Notes: generated by a model from the sequence alone, not told the origin. 64,000 bases of DNA from Paragorgia papillata (GCA_035771165.1 JAWNZC010000314.1:7744001-7808000), one strand, 5' to 3'. Positions 41,314 to 53,769 are shown, counted from the first letter of the stretch. Program-made: numbers and translations.

Positions 41314-44300
41314 CGTGTAAATGATGTTGTTACGAACTGTAGTTAATTTGTAATGTCTTCATAAACGATCGCCAGGTTATAATGAATACTTTAACCTGTT
41401 ATTTGCTTTATGAGGGGAGTGAAACATTGGATGATCCAATCTGGGGTGTCAATGTGGTTCCTGGTATCACGGCGCGTAAGAACAATCGCTCGCTGCACAT
41501 ACCAGCTTCACTCAAGCAATTATTCTTAATTACGCTTCGTGCTTCACGGTTGGTTTTACCCAGTCGGTGGAAAATTTCTATGGCTGTCAATATCTTATCA
41601 AACTTTAGTTTTGTTAGAGCAAAGTGAAAAGGTGGTAAACTGCCGAGAATAGTTTTGATAACGAAATACTGACGTTTCAAGCGAAGCTCTTCGTCACATT
41701 TTACTCTGATGAAAGGCTTCGCTCGAAACGTCAGTATTTCGTTATTAAAACTATAATTCTCGTCAGTTTACCATCTTTTCACTTTGCTCTATATTTAACA
41801 CACTGCCTACACAGCACTCTACTTTTGTATTACTCCATGATTTACTCTGATGAAGGCTTTGTTTGAAACCGCCATGCACAGTATTTCGTTATAAAGACAC
41901 TTAACTATCGACAGTTTACCACCTTCTTCACTTTACTCTATTTAAAACACTGCCTACACCGCACTTTTTTAGTTTTGTTGTTAAGTTATTTATCGTATTT
42001 ATTATTGTTTTCTATATATCTAAGATAAAATAAAACATCTAATCGATAAATATGTTTTTATCTTATTTTACTTTAATTTGCATATCTTTGTCACTACATA
42101 ATTTTTGACGTTATTTTCTTCACTGTATAAGAATAGATCTGTTGACGCAAGGTTTTTGTAATTTTTTAATTTTACTATAGAGATGAGAAGACATTTGGAA
42201 TATGTATTAAATTGTAGTAGTTTTTAAATTGAAAAACAAAGAGTGTTAAATTAAAGAGTGTTTAATTAAAAGAAATTGATTATGTGAGGACTAGTTTTTA
42301 TAACGAAATAATAGAGAATAGTTTTTATAACGAAATAATAGAGTTCTTCATCAAAGTAATCTAGACCAGTTAGCCAGACTGGTTTCTTCTCGGATCATTT
42401 TATATGTATCTCGTTTACAAAGCGAAAAATTATTGACAACGATATTAACAACAATAATATTTTAACACATCAACATTTAGATAACGTTACAGGGTTCGAA
42501 ATAGCAGCTTTAGGACCTTGCCGGTGATTATTTGGGCCTATCTCCAGAACGTAACTTTGCTGCTTGGGAAACAGCCGGCAAAAATTTTGACCTACAAAAA
42601 ACAGCCTACAAAATTAGGCATATTTTCTGAACGTTATTTCGAACCCTGCGTTATATTTTAGCTTATTTAATAATCTAGGGAATTAAAAATTATCGAGTGC
42701 TAAAAGTTATGAGGCTTTTTTTTTCAGTCATAGCAGGAACTGGTTGCATCTAATTAAAAATAACTGGTTCGTTTTTAATTAGATGCAATATAGGTTTTTT
42801 TTTAATTAGGTGCGATATTAGGCTCTATATTGATGGATTGTATAAACTATAATAGGCTTCATTTACACCATTCTGTTCTACCCTGCAAGTTGTAAATTTT
42901 GTTAATGTTCGCTCTGATTTTTCATATCTTTATATTCGAATGGTAATTTTTAGACTATATAATTTGTGAGTAGGAGGCCATAAGTAATGTGATATATTTT
43001 TAAGGTCAATACATATAGCCATAGGTTTTCAGTTTACTTTCTTTAAATAGATAAATAATAGATAATTAGGAAATCAAACAAAGGGAAAAGATGGGAAACT
43101 GACGAGGTTAATTTTGATAACGAAATGCTGTCCAAATTGCAGCAATTAAAAATTGTTCGACTAAAAATTGGACTTGAGTTTGCAAACTATTAAGATACTT
43201 TCTTTTGTTTTAACTTAACGTTTCTAAGTAATAGATAAATCCCGAGAACGAGGGATGTATGCTATATAAAGACCCGAGGACGCGCACTGACTTAATTTAT
43301 TATTGAGGAGGTTTTCCGACAAAGTTTTGTCTATTTTTTCCACCTTGGACAAAGATTTTCCTTGTTTTTTTCTTCATTTCGTATCTAATTATTATTCAAG
43401 GTCTTTATGATATTAACCGACTCAATAATAAATTAACTCCAGTTTAACCCTAGCTGGTCATGCCAGCTTTTCTCGTTGTGTTTACTCAAGTTGATCGGAG
43501 GCACACAGTACCACATGTATAGCCAATCAGAGCTCGCGTTGTGTCAGTACTATCTTATAAATAATATATCATTAAACTTTCACTACCAGGTCTGCAGGAG
43601 ACAGGAGTCTTCCTTTAAGCTGCTTTCCATAAGATCGTTCCGATCGCCTGAATCCATCCGATCAGATGGGTTAATTCGTGATATCTCTAGTCTGATTGGA
43701 GAGATTTCGGCGATTGGGACGATTGGGGCGATTTTATGGAAACCAGGCTTTAGAGGAGTAAAAATTACCCTCAACTGTATATCTCCCTGACATGCAGTCA
43801 ACATTAACCAGTAAGGTTTTTACCTTTTGACTGTCTGTGGTCTTCCATTGACGAGTAAACTCGCCCGGCGTTAACAAAAGGAAAATACTAAAGACACGAC
43901 TATGTATTATGTATTTGACATTCAGTTAAGGATTAACGACTAAGATATGTTCTTAACTCTTTTCTGTCCGAATCGGTCTTTGATATTTTATTCTGGCTAA
44001 CGACAGACGGTTTTATTCACCTCTGGGGAAGCCCTCGGACAGGAATGGGTTAATCTTTTGACTGTCCAGGTCTTCCCTTAACGAGTGAAAATCGTATGGC
44101 GTTAAAAGCCAGAATGATATACTATAAAGTCGTGTCTATATATAGACTCCAGAAACTTGAAATAAATTATTGTTTGTTACACGTGTGTGCGCATGCGCCG
44201 TAGTGGTAGAGTAATTCCCTTAGTCTGTCTGTCCGTCTTTCGCAGGAAGGCCTGGGTCTATCTATTGGTCGACCGCAGTCGTAGGCAGCCAGAAGGCTCC

Positions 44301-44454
44301 TCTTTCATTGGCTACTACCCTAAGGCAGGGATGGGCGCCTCTCCTTTCCCGGAGGCGTGTCCTGTTAGGGTGCTGCCTCTCACCAAAAGTTAAACCCAGT
44401 TGGAGAGGGTTAGTACTTGGATATAAAAAAAAACATATCTAAAGAACCATGCTG
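41314..44454. other. Intergenic, AT-rich with MITE copies
   Basis: No gene seen. 41619-41800 is a foldback MITE with AGCAAAGTGAAAAGGTGGTAA ends (partial copies at 10-80, 34240-34320 and 41850-41960). 42700-42840 has an inverted TTAATTAGATGCAAT pair. 43955-44110 carries the repeat related to 811-1038. 44166-44430 ends in a 5S-like word (GAGGGTTAGTACTTGGAT). Confidence 0.5.
41619..41800. repeat. Foldback MITE (reference copy)
   Basis: Left arm AGAGCAAAGTGAAAAGGTGG ... GAAATACTGACGTTTC, right arm the inverted equivalent ending CTTTTCACTTTGCTCT, with a short central spacer. Fragments are scattered through the window. Confidence 0.75.
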
Positions 44455-44465
44455 TTAGAAATGAT

Positions 44466-46267
44466 ATGTGGGATGAGGGACAGATGGGAACATCAGAGGG
44501 GAAATTGGGTACAGTGGATCTTCTGCTAATTGATAAATGTATAATGGATGAAGTGAGGGAACACAAGAGAAATCTGGCTGTTGCGTACTACGACTACCAG
44601 AAGGCTTATGATAGAGTGCATCATGGGACGCTGAAAGTATATAGATGGACGGGGATACCAGATGATGTGTGTAAATTAATTGAGGAACTGATGAAGAAAT
44701 GGCAAACAAAATTGGAAATGTGGAAAGATGGGCAGAAGAAGACAAGCAGATGGATTTCGGTTAGGACCGGGTTTTTACAAGGAGACAGTTATTCGCCTGT
44801 TGGATTTTGCTTAAGTGAGGTGCCAATTGGCATGCTACTAAGCGAAACTAGAGGGGCCGGACAGGATAGTGAAAAGGACACGCAGTTTATTCATAGATGA
44901 CCTCAAAGTGTACCAAGAAAACCACAGCAATTTAGAAGCTGTCAATGAGACGATCGTAAAGGCCAGCCATGATACAGGGGCGTGCTATGGGGTAACAAAG
45001 TGTGCAGTGCATGATCGTGATTGAACATGGTAAAATGGTGAAGGGTGAAGGATTAGATGTGTTGGAGGAGCGAATGAATACACTTGATCCGGATGCAAAT
45101 GAGATATATAAGTTCTTAGGGTGTGAACAGGCTGACAAATTAGACAAAGAAAAAGTGATGGAAAGAGTGGTGAAGGAGATAACAAAGAGGATGAGAAGTC
45201 TTACGCAGAAAGAGCTTTATGATAAGAACCTGGTTAGAGCTGTGAACTGTAGAGTAATACCTGTAGCAGGATATGTGATGAATGTTTGCAGAATGAGTAT
45301 GGAAGATTTGGTTGAAATGGACATGATTGCGAAGAGGGAACTTAGAGAGAGAGAGATGCACGGGAGGCAAGCAAGCGATGAAAGGTTGTATCTGGCTCGT
45401 GGCAAAGGGGGCAGAGGGGTGAAGAGTATGAGGGATCTGTACAAAGAAACAAAGGTCAGAATAGCTTGTTATATGTCACTATCAAGATGTCGATGTATAA
45501 AAGTTGCCTGGAGACGGGAGCATAAAAATAAGTATTGTTCGATAAAGAGAGAAGCAGAAAAGGCACTGGAGATGGTTGGGGAAGAAATTAGTTTTGGGAT
45601 AGGAGAGATTTACTTGAATGGCGAAAAGATGTGTGGAACTTAAGTGGAAGGATGCCTGGAGGAGGTTGAAAACCTTGCTGAAATCGAAGACGGAAGGACG
45701 TATCAATCAATATCGAGAGAAGAAGTTACAAAGTGAGGTTTTCATGGGTCAAGAAGAGAAATGTAACCAGTGGTTGGAGTGCAACCTAGAGTCCAGAAAG
45801 ACGGCAGCAGTGATGGGGATGTTAGAGCAGATGGTCGAGACCAGAGCTTGGAAGGCCTTATAAGGGGAATAGAAATAGAATCGGAGAATTGCAGATTGTG
45901 TTCTGATAAGAGAGAAACCGTACTTCATTTGTTGGCTGGATGTAAGGTTCTTGCTGGTAATGAGTACATGAGAAGGCATAACAATGCGCTGATGGTGTTT
46001 GCTGTGGAATGGGGAAAAGAGGCAGGCTTGCTTGAAGAGAGTGTAGTGTGGTACAAAACAGCATGGAAGAAAGGAACAGTTATTGAAAAGCCGGGTAAAA
46101 AGCTTGTGTGGGACTTTGAATACAAGATGAGAAAGACAGCAACAGCAAGAAGACCTGATCTGATTCTAGAAGACATCGAGGAAGGTAAAATTTGGATAGT
46201 AGACATGGCATGTCCTGCAGAGGCGAACATTGCAGAGAAACGGAGGGGAAAATTGCAAAAATACCTG
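44466..46267 (+). pseudogene. Broken RLE-type non-LTR retrotransposon (LINE)
   Basis: Reverse-transcriptase palm motifs are visible: VAYYDYQKAYDRVHH (motif with catalytic Asp), GFLQGDSYSPVGFCL, then FIDDLKVYQ (the F/Y-x-DD box, in another frame at ~44890). Further on, frames at 45002-45643 and 45770-46267 carry the thumb/connector, a CCHC knuckle (CRLCSDKRETVLHLLAGC) and a restriction-like endonuclease core (RRPDLILEDIEEGKIWIVDM). At least three frame breaks and a missing 5' part make it a dead copy. The C-terminal RLE places it with R2/R4/NeSL-like elements rather than APE-type LINEs. It ends in (AAT)n. Confidence 0.75.
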
Positions 46268-46268
46268 C

Positions 46269-46319
<51 letters not shown>
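46267..46319 (+). repeat. (AAT)n 3' tail of the LINE
   Basis: Seventeen or so AAT units immediately after the endonuclease frame. It probably marks the 3' end and target-primed insertion site of the retrotransposon. Confidence 0.8.
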
Positions 46320-46496
46320 TAAAAAATTCGGACATAAGAAATCAATTCATCACGGTTAGTGCAACACTGTATATTTTATTTGTTTTCTTCAGTTAATCTT
46401 ATATAATAAGTTACACCATTTTTACACCACAAACTAATTTTAAGACTCTGGACTGGTTTATTAGGGCCAGTTTTTTTATGTGTTAGGTTTTGGTTA

Positions 46497-46952
46497 GCCT
46501 GCGTCGCAGCCGGACGTGTTTTGAAATTGAAACCCGATATAGTCCGTCTGCGGACCAGCGACCAAATTCGTGTTCTGGACGCCTCCACGTTTGGATTAGC
46601 AATGCTCTTCGTTTTCTTCAGCTTCTGAATACAAATACGACAGATGAAACAACTCGTACGCCTTAAATTAAACGCGAGACTTTTCAGCTTCAAATGACAT
46701 CAAATTGTCCACGTCCAGCTCCCCTTAAAAATCTCTCGTGAATCGTTTTTAATCCTTTCAAAATATACATTACATGTCGCTTGACCAATCGCGTAGCGCC
46801 GTATAACAACAACTGACGACAAGCGCCAATTACAAGCGATTATAAAAAACCTTGCAAACTCGCAGGGAGTCAGAACACGAATTTGGTCGCTGGTCCGCAG
46901 ACGGACTATATCGGGTTTCAATTTTAAAACACGTCCGGCTGCGACGCAGGCT
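46497..46952. mobile_element. TIR transposon (non-autonomous), ~80-bp TIRs
   Basis: Starts TAGCCTGCGTCGCAGCCGGA and ends with the reverse complement; arms extend through ATATAGTCCGTCTGCGGACC and GACCAAATTCGTGTTCTG. Interior frames show no transposase. Confidence 0.8.
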
Positions 46953-46986
46953 AGGTTTTGGTATGTTAACTGGGTTCCACTGCATA

Positions 46987-47127
46987 TTATTCTTCAATTC
47001 TGCTCACTGTGTCGGTTGATACAGAGTCGCCAGCTGAATTGATGCCTTGTTGTGCTGAACTAGAACTTGAAAAGTTGATGGAGAATGATGGCGTCAGAGT
47101 CCAGCCCATGATGACGATTTCGGATGT
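46987..47127 (-). CDS. Exon 6 (terminal) of beta-rich repetitive secreted protein
   Basis: Acceptor atatcttgcag (47127), phase 0, 46 codons and stop TAA at 46987. It encodes a strand (TSEIVIMGWTLTPSFSINF) followed by a Ser/Gln/Asp-rich tail ending RIEE. Frame and phase join exactly to exon 5, so the prediction is supported across the whole gene despite the short exon. Confidence 0.6.
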   Translation of the reverse strand, partial: TSEIVIMGWTLTPSFSINFSSSSSAQQGINSAGDSVSTDTVSRIEE

Positions 47128-47204
47128 CTGCAAGATATTAAATGTGTTTGTAAATTAAAGTGCCTATGCAACGAAATTTCACCGCAGTTTTTCATCTTCA
47201 AAGT

Positions 47205-47520
47205 AACATCTTTTGTAGAATTTCGTTTCCTTGCTTCATTCTTGAGATATTCGGGTTTGTTTGACATGCAAATTTCATACTTATGACATCACACTGTATA
47301 ATGACATTTTGAAATAGCATCAATTTTAGGATAGTCCAAGTATTTTACACCCAGCTACACAGTACTTTCGATAAGCACTCTCAAAGAAAATCATACTTTT
47401 CTAAAAAGTCATTATGCAGTGTGATGTCGCAAGTATGACATTTGCATATCAAACAAACTTGAATATCTCAAGAATGACTGAATGAAGCAAGGAAACGAAA
47501 TTCTACGAAAGATGTTACTT
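47205..47520. repeat. Foldback MITE in intron 5
   Basis: AACATCTTTTGTAGAATTTC, CTTGCTTCATTCTTGAGATA and ATGACATCACACTGTATAAT recur inverted (ending GAAATTCTACGAAAGATGTT). Confidence 0.8.
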
Positions 47521-47654
47521 TGTCATTTTAAGTGTTCTTTCAAATCCAAATATGGCCATCGAGTTAGAGGAAGTTTGGGAGAATGATAAACGCTGTTGGG
47601 AATATGAGTTTGGCGGACTATTATTTCTATAGCCATTAAAGTTTTTCAAGACTG

Positions 47655-48365
47655 ATAGGATAAGATATGATAGGATTGGACAGGACAGGACACGGTTGGA
47701 TAGGTTGGGATATGGCAGGACGTAGCAAGATCGGAAGTATAGGATAGGAAAGGACAGGATATAACAGGATAGGGGAGGACAGTATAAGATAGGACAAGGG
47801 AGGATACTACAGGATATGATAGGATAGGGCAAAATAGTACAGGATAAGATAGGATAGGACTGGGTAGGATAGGATAGAATAGAATAGAATAGGACAGGAT
47901 AGGATAGGATAGAATAGGACATGTAGGATAGAACAGGGCAAGATAGGATAGAATAGAATAGGATAGCCCAGGATAGGACAAGACAGTATAGGATAGGATA
48001 GAATAGTACAGGTAGCATATGACAGGGAAAGATAGGATGGGATAGGACATGATAGGATAGGACAGGACATGATAGGATAGGATAGGATATATAGGACAAG
48101 ACAGTATAGGAGAATAGGATAGGACCGGATAGGATACTATATGATAGGACGTTTTAGGATAGGACGTGTGGGATAGGACAGGGAAAGATAGGATAGGATA
48201 GGATGGAATAGAATAGGACAGGATAGGATATTATAGGATAGGACGTGTAGGATAGGACAGGGCAAAATAGGATAGGATAGGGTAGGATAGTGTTGGATTT
48301 GACAGGGTAGGATAAGCCAGGATAGGATAGGATAGAATAGGATAAGACAGGATAGAATAGGGTAG
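47655..48365. repeat. Pentamer minisatellite (GGATA)n
   Basis: About 700 bp of AGGATAGGAT with GACAGGATAG variants, in intron 5 of the beta-rich gene. The Ser/Tyr/Pro/Ile/Leu frames on the minus strand are artefacts. Confidence 0.93.
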
Positions 48366-48441
48366 CAAACAGACAGCTCGCTGCATGACGAAAATCTACC
48401 CTAGTCTAATAAGGATAAAATACGTAAGAAGGCATACTTAC

Positions 48442-48552
48442 AAAATCAAATATTTGTTTTGTCGATGTCAAAAGCACTTCAAATCTGATATATCTTATAT
48501 CGATAATACTAAGTGCTGCATTAACTAATGCCACAAGAGCTTCTGATGCAAT
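48442..48552 (-). CDS. Exon 5 of beta-rich repetitive secreted protein
   Basis: 37 codons between acceptor tttgtttag (48552) and donor GATTTT|gtaagt (48442), phase 0 on both sides. It encodes IASEALVALVNAALSIIDIR and a strand (YIRFEVLLTSTKQIFDF). Preserved frame and consensus splice sites support it although it is too short for simple ORF detection. Confidence 0.6.
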
Positions 48553-48639
48553 CTAAACAAAACAAGACCTCGTTAATATTTAAGTCTAAATAAATTGCCA
48601 TTAAATCAATTAAAGTGGTGTTAGACACACAATGAAGAC

Positions 48640-49125
48640 GACAACCTCGTCCCCAGGTCATTTCGCCTCCACGTCGGGATGTCGGCGAAAATGGCCCTGG
48701 CATCGGCTGGTCGATTCTATAATCTGATTGGCCGGTTTAAGAACCCGATTAATTCAGATAGAGTATAATTTATGCAGGAAATTTGAATTGCAATGGGATC
48801 CACTCTGCAAAGTTTACTCAAAGAATGGAAACGATAGCTTTGGTTATAGTCAAGAACAACATTAGATGTATGTTTGTTCATGACATTTACATGTCTTCTG
48901 GATAATCGTGGGAGTATCATGATGAATAATGCTAGCCCAGTTGAATATTTCTATTTATTATTCATGCATACGTATTATACAAAGAGCAAAACACAAAAGC
49001 CGCATAAATTTTCTTGCCATAACACCCCAAAATTCTGGGTGTCACGTGACCAGCCGATGCCAGGGCCATTTTCGCCGACCTCCCGACGTGGAGGCAAAAT
49101 GCCCTGGGTACGAGGTTGTGAAGAC
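48640..49125. mobile_element. TIR transposon with CCTCGTACCCAGGG-type ends
   Basis: Left end ACAACCTCGTCCCCAGGTCA, right end ...TGCCCTGGGTACGAGGTTGT; arms share GCCTCCACGTCGGGA and ATGGCCCTGGCATCGGCTGG inverted. Related in its outermost bases to 38054-39394. Lies in intron 4. Confidence 0.78.
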
Positions 49126-49289
49126 GATATTGTCACCATTTGGTTATTGGAACGTTTTTGTTGATCTTTCTTTAGAAATTAGGTTGATTCACAATTGTAG
49201 TTGTTGCAAGTGTTATTATAATTATAATAAATATTGTTATAGTGTATTTTGTATACTACAGTATAAAAGTATAAAATAGTATGTATATA

Positions 49290-49382
49290 ATGTACAACAT
49301 ATATTATTATTTTATAATTATTATTATGGCAATTATAATTATTATTATGGCAATTATTATTATAATTATAATTATTATTATA

Positions 49383-49453
<71 letters not shown>

Positions 49454-49632
49454 GATATCTATTGCCATCAGAACAACCTATTATATTTTTTGCTGCAGAA
49501 ATAAGGAATGGACGAATCCTGACTTACTGAACTTTTAAGTAGCTTAGTTGTGATTCAAGTAGCCGATTGTAAATTACCTCAATGAGTGAGATTTACAATT
49601 GTTTGTTTAGAAAAAATCATTAATAAAGTTTC

Positions 49633-49695
<63 letters not shown>

Positions 49696-49732
49696 AAAAA
49701 GAAAAAATTATTGTGGTAATTATTATTATTAC

Positions 49733-49765
<33 letters not shown>

Positions 49766-49847
49766 GGTAATTATTATTATTATTATTATTGTGGTAATTA
49801 TTATTATTATTATTATTATGGTAATTATTATTATTATTATTATGGTA

Positions 49848-49879
<32 letters not shown>

Positions 49880-50069
49880 GGTAATTATTATTATTATTAT
49901 TGTGGTAATTATTATTATTATTATTATTATGGTAATTATTGTTATTATTATTATTATGGTAATTATTATTATTATTATTATTATTATTATGGTAATTATT
50001 ATTATTATTATTGTGGTAATTATTATTATTATTATTATGGTAATTATTATTATTATTATTATTATGGTA

Positions 50070-50101
<32 letters not shown>

Positions 50102-50125
50102 GGTAATTATTATTATTTTTATTTT
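49290..50125. repeat. (ATT)n microsatellites with TATGGTAATT interruptions
   Basis: Two blocks (49290-49455 and 49631-50125). The second is a higher-order array of (ATT)n runs separated by ATGGTAATT or GTGGTAATT. Poly-Ile, poly-Tyr and poly-Asn frames are artefacts. Intron 4. Confidence 0.95.
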
Positions 50126-50136
50126 TATGTACATAC

Positions 50137-50338
50137 TGTGATAAGTCCTTTGACTCCTTCGAGGAACAAGTGAGCTATTGCAAGAACGCCTTGTGCCACG
50201 CCATAAGCAATCCATATAGCTCCCATGACAACTCCATGATAAATAATTCTTACTCCTGATCCAATACAGATATACTTCCTATACCACGGCGCTCTGCTGC
50301 ATTCATTCTTTGCTTCTTGGATTTTTCTTTCATGGTAT
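50137..50338 (-). CDS. Exon 4 of beta-rich repetitive secreted protein
   Basis: Acceptor tgtattatag (50338) and donor ATCACA|gtatgt (50137). Phase 2 in, phase 0 out, matching exons 3 and 5. It encodes YHERKIQEAKNECSRAPWYR (two nearby Cys with a charged helix) and a glycine-containing hydrophobic helix region (VVMGAIWIAYGVAQGVLAIA). The hydrophobic stretch could be a membrane or buried helix. Confidence 0.65.
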
Positions 50339-50394
50339 CTATAATACATATTAAGGTGTTAACATAATAATATTATTACTCACGGGGTGTTGGT

Positions 50395-50662
50395 GGCACA
50401 GTGGTTAGTGCACGTCCCTTTCACCTCTTTTCACCTCTGTTCGATTCCTGCTCTCAGCAGTTATCTGATTGAAAATTTCACCTTGGTCGCATGTAAGAAG
50501 AGTGCTTCCAGTATGACGCTACCAAACACCACAGGTTTCCTCGGGTACTCCGGTTTCCTCTTGTAGTAACACTGGATCAATGAGGGATGGCCCTTACTGG
50601 ACCTCTAGGGGTAACAGTTTAGATATGACTGATAGAGTTATCCAGTATAAATATAAGTTAAA
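50395..50662 (+). repeat. SINE with tRNA-like head (reference copy)
   Basis: Head GGTGGCACAGTGGTTAGTGC ... GTTCGATTCC resembles box A and box B of a tRNA. The body is shared with 6538-6724. Tail GATAGAGTTATCCAGTATAA. Confidence 0.65.
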
Positions 50663-50665
50663 TAA

Positions 50666-51125
50666 AAGTAGCGTGCTGCGTAGGCAGTGTAGAAACAACA
50701 ATCGAAATCATAGTAACTTAGGTTAGATATACTGCCGAAACAGAGAACGTAGGAATCTAACGTTTCGAGCGAAGGGCCTTCGCTCGAAACGTTAGATTCC
50801 TAAATCTAAGTTAGAAGTATATATTGGGTATTTCACTCGATTACATAGCATGTTCTAGGTATAGTGTAGAATATATACATTTTAAGACCAAACTGGGACC
50901 AGTTGCGAAAAATGCAACAGAAAATGTATACAGAACTCGCGATCAAGCTCTCGGCAACGCCCTCCGTGGCTCAGTGGTCAGAGCATTGCACTAGAATCGC
51001 AAGGTCGTGGGTTCAATTCCTGCCGGAAGGCCTGTGTAGTTGCATTTTTCGCAACTGCATGGTCCCTTGGCCTTAAAATGTATATATTCTACACTCGAAT
51101 TTTCCTTCACCAAAAATCCCTAGAA
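50666..51125. repeat. MITE (50666-50822) and tRNA-like element (50820-51125)
   Basis: The first matches 36000-36165. The second has ends around TTTCACTCGATTACATAGCA / GAATTTTCCTTCACC and a tRNA-like centre (CCGTGGCTCAGTGGTCAGAG ... GTGGGTTCAATTCC), family of 39935-40200. Confidence 0.6.
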
Positions 51126-52239
51126 CATGCTAAATATAAGTTAGTTTAGTTTAGTTTCTATGTTAGGCGAAGAAAAGACCTATTTCTGGTCAGGGCGCGC
51201 ATCATTTTCTTGGGCGTCGACTCCTTTTTTATACATTTTAAAAGCGGATCAAACCAGAGGATAATATTTGATCGGTCTGTTAAAGACAGTTCAACCAATG
51301 TTTCCTATCAAAAGTGCTGATATGTTTGTGAGCACTGATTGAAGGCTTTATATTTCAACCATGCGTTCATATGTTATTGAATATTCAATGCTGATATGCA
51401 TGATATGATAATGCATGTTGATATTTTGACGTAAATATTTATACATAAATCGAAATATATACGATGCTACATGTGTTTACAATGTGACACTTATATAGAG
51501 GAATACTATGTCTGTTCAATAAAAGTTTGCCTTAAAAATAATTAACAAAAAAATAAAAAAATCAGCGTCACCGCGATGATTTTGGACATTGCTCTAACCA
51601 GAAACAGAAGACGTTTTTGGCCTTAGTAGAAAAATAATAGTGGCTAGAATTTCGGAAGGTTATTGTGGGTTCGAGTCCCATCTAGAGCTCAGAGTTTTAG
51701 CTACTTACGACAGCTTGTACAGCAAAAAACCTGAAACTTAAAGATTATTATAACAATAGAGTTGAGGTTCGTGGGCATAAATATGTTTTTGGCCCGACTC
51801 AGGCTCATTTTAGCCCGAGCCGAAGGCGAGAGTTAAACTTAACTCTGAGAAGGGCCAAAAACATATTTATGCCCAAGAACATCAACTGTATTGCTATTAT
51901 AATAATTTTAGTGGACATTTGGAAGAAAATCAAAGACAATATACGGTAAACAGTATCTTGAACAGTGCCACCTTCACACTGGCGTGTATTTCATTGCAAT
52001 AAATATTTACATATAACTCATAACTTATATGTCAACTTGGCAGAAAAATGCAACATTTGTCACCAAAACAATCTTTGCTTCAAAGTATTGACAAGAAAAG
52101 AATACAATTCCGTCAACAACAAACCAATAGTGATTTAGAACTGGTAAAACTGATAGGCTTATATTTTAGCCCGCTGAATTCTTCATTTTAGTCCGCAAAA
52201 TACACCACAATGCCCGATAAAATTATTATAATAGTGATT

Positions 52240-53015
52240 TATGGTGATGGTGATTACAGTGGTGAATATGATGGCGGTGGTTATAGTATTGGTTGGTGGT
52301 GATGGTGATGGTGCATGATTATGGTGGTGATGGTTATGGTGACTACGGTGGTGATAGTCATGGTGATTATGGTATTGAGGATCACGGTAATTATGGTAAG
52401 TTGGTTGCTGGTGGTGTTGGTGCATAGTGATTATGGTGTTGGTGATTACGGTGGTGATGAACATGGTCATCATGGTGGTGGTCATAGTATTGGTTGTGAA
52501 GTTGATTGTTGGTGATGTTGGTGCATGGTGATTGTGGTGATGGTGGTGGTCATAGTACTGGTTGTGAAGTTAATTGCTGGTGGTATGGTGATTATGGCGG
52601 TGATAGTCATGGTGATTATGGTGGTGATGATTATGGTAATTATGATGGTGATAGTCATAGTATTGGTTGTGACGTTGGTTGCTGGTGGTGTTGGTCGTGG
52701 TTATGGTAATTTATGGTGGCGATAGCCATGGTAATTATGGTGGTGATGGTCATGGTTATGGTGATTATGGTGGCGATAGCCATGGTAATTATGGTGGTGA
52801 TGGTCATGGTTATGGTGATTATGGTGGCGATAGCCATGGTAATTATGGTGGCGATAGCCATGGTAATTCTGGTGGTGATGGTCATGGTTATGGTGATTAT
52901 GGTGGCGATAGCCATGGTAATTATGGTGGTGATGGTCATGGTTATGGTGATTATGGTGGTGATAGCCATGGTAATTATGGTGGTGATGGTCAAAGGATTG
53001 GTTGTGAAGTTATAA
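52240..53015. repeat. Minisatellite with 54-bp higher-order unit
   Basis: GGTGAT/GGTNAT repeats; between ~52713 and 52990 they are organised in ~54-bp units (GGTGGCGATAGCCATGGTAA ... GGTCATGGTTATGGTGATTAT). Open on both strands because of the 6-bp periodicity. Confidence 0.9.
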
Positions 53016-53351
53016 TTGCTGATGATATTGGTGATGTTCATAGCACTGTTCACACTGTTTATCACACTACATGTATATACTAACCAGTTGAATAAAGGAT
53101 TTAACGCGTTGTTAGAACATTGAAATCTACGTGTGTGATATTTAAGAAATAGAAAACATTTTCCGTGTTTCTATAGAGTTATGGAAACACGAGAGGAAGT
53201 TTGGGAGAACGAGAAATTACAGTGAGAACACGAGCCCGCAGGGTGAGTGTTTCCACACTATTTCGAGTTCTTCCAAACTTCCACTGAGTTACAGCAACAC
53301 GGCTTTTAACCAATCACCGCTTCGTTTTCAAAATGTTATTTTATAATTTAC

Positions 53352-53659
53352 CTTATAGTATTAAGCAGGCTATTAACTTCGTTTTGAGCGTTTCTAATCT
53401 TTCTTTGTGCTGCACTAATTCTGTCATTAATTGCGCGAGCTCCATTTCGTATCCCTTGAGTGGCTCTCTGTTTTATTTTTGTAAACAGATCATTTTGCAT
53501 TTCACCAATTATGTGCAGCTTTGGGTCATTACCACTGTACTCTAAATCAACCATGAGATACACTTGGAAGAGGTTCCATAAGTTCAACCGTCCTTCGAAG
53601 AAAAGCCTCTCTTTCGTTACCTCCAACTGGATTGATATACTGGCTCCGAACAGAACGAC
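53352..53659 (-). CDS. Exon 3 of beta-rich repetitive secreted protein
   Basis: Acceptor aacttgcag (53659) and donor ATAAG|gtaaat (53352); phase 0 in, phase 2 out. A beta region (VVLFGASISIQLEVTKERLFFEG, YLMVDLEYSG) leads to a long basic helix (QRATQGIRNGARAINDRISA AQ...). Frames continuing upstream from it into the heptamer satellite are intronic artefacts. Confidence 0.7.
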
Positions 53660-53769
53660 CTGCAAGTTGAATACATCTTTGTTTATCGACACATTGATGA
53701 TAATGTAATGTAACGTAACGCAACGCAATGCAGTACAATGTAACGCAACGTAACGTAATGTAATGTAAC

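Larger units (their letters stand above)
50339..53351. other. Intron 3 of the beta-rich gene
   Basis: Three kb with SINE and MITE copies (50395-51125), a foldback around 51745-51905 (GGCATAAATATGTTTTTGGCC arms), the GGT/GAT minisatellite (52240-53015) and a weak palindrome near 53170-53300. No extra exon is required: exons 3 and 4 join in frame. Confidence 0.6.

Noticed and set aside
49281..50215. Poly-Ile, poly-Tyr and poly-Asn frames
   Set aside because: (ATT)n microsatellite artefact; only the end of one minus-strand frame is a true exon (50137-50338).
40050..51035. tRNA-like segments (40050-40145, 50940-51035, 34881-35172) as functional tRNA genes
   Set aside because: They lie inside repeated elements, arms are imperfect and acceptor stems do not close properly; scored as SINE/MITE parts.
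52713..52990. Regular repeat units as a CRISPR array
   Set aside because: Units are contiguous without unique spacers and the genome is eukaryotic.
52655..53083. Gly/Asp/Tyr or Ile/Thr repeat frames
   Set aside because: GGT/GAT minisatellite periodicity.
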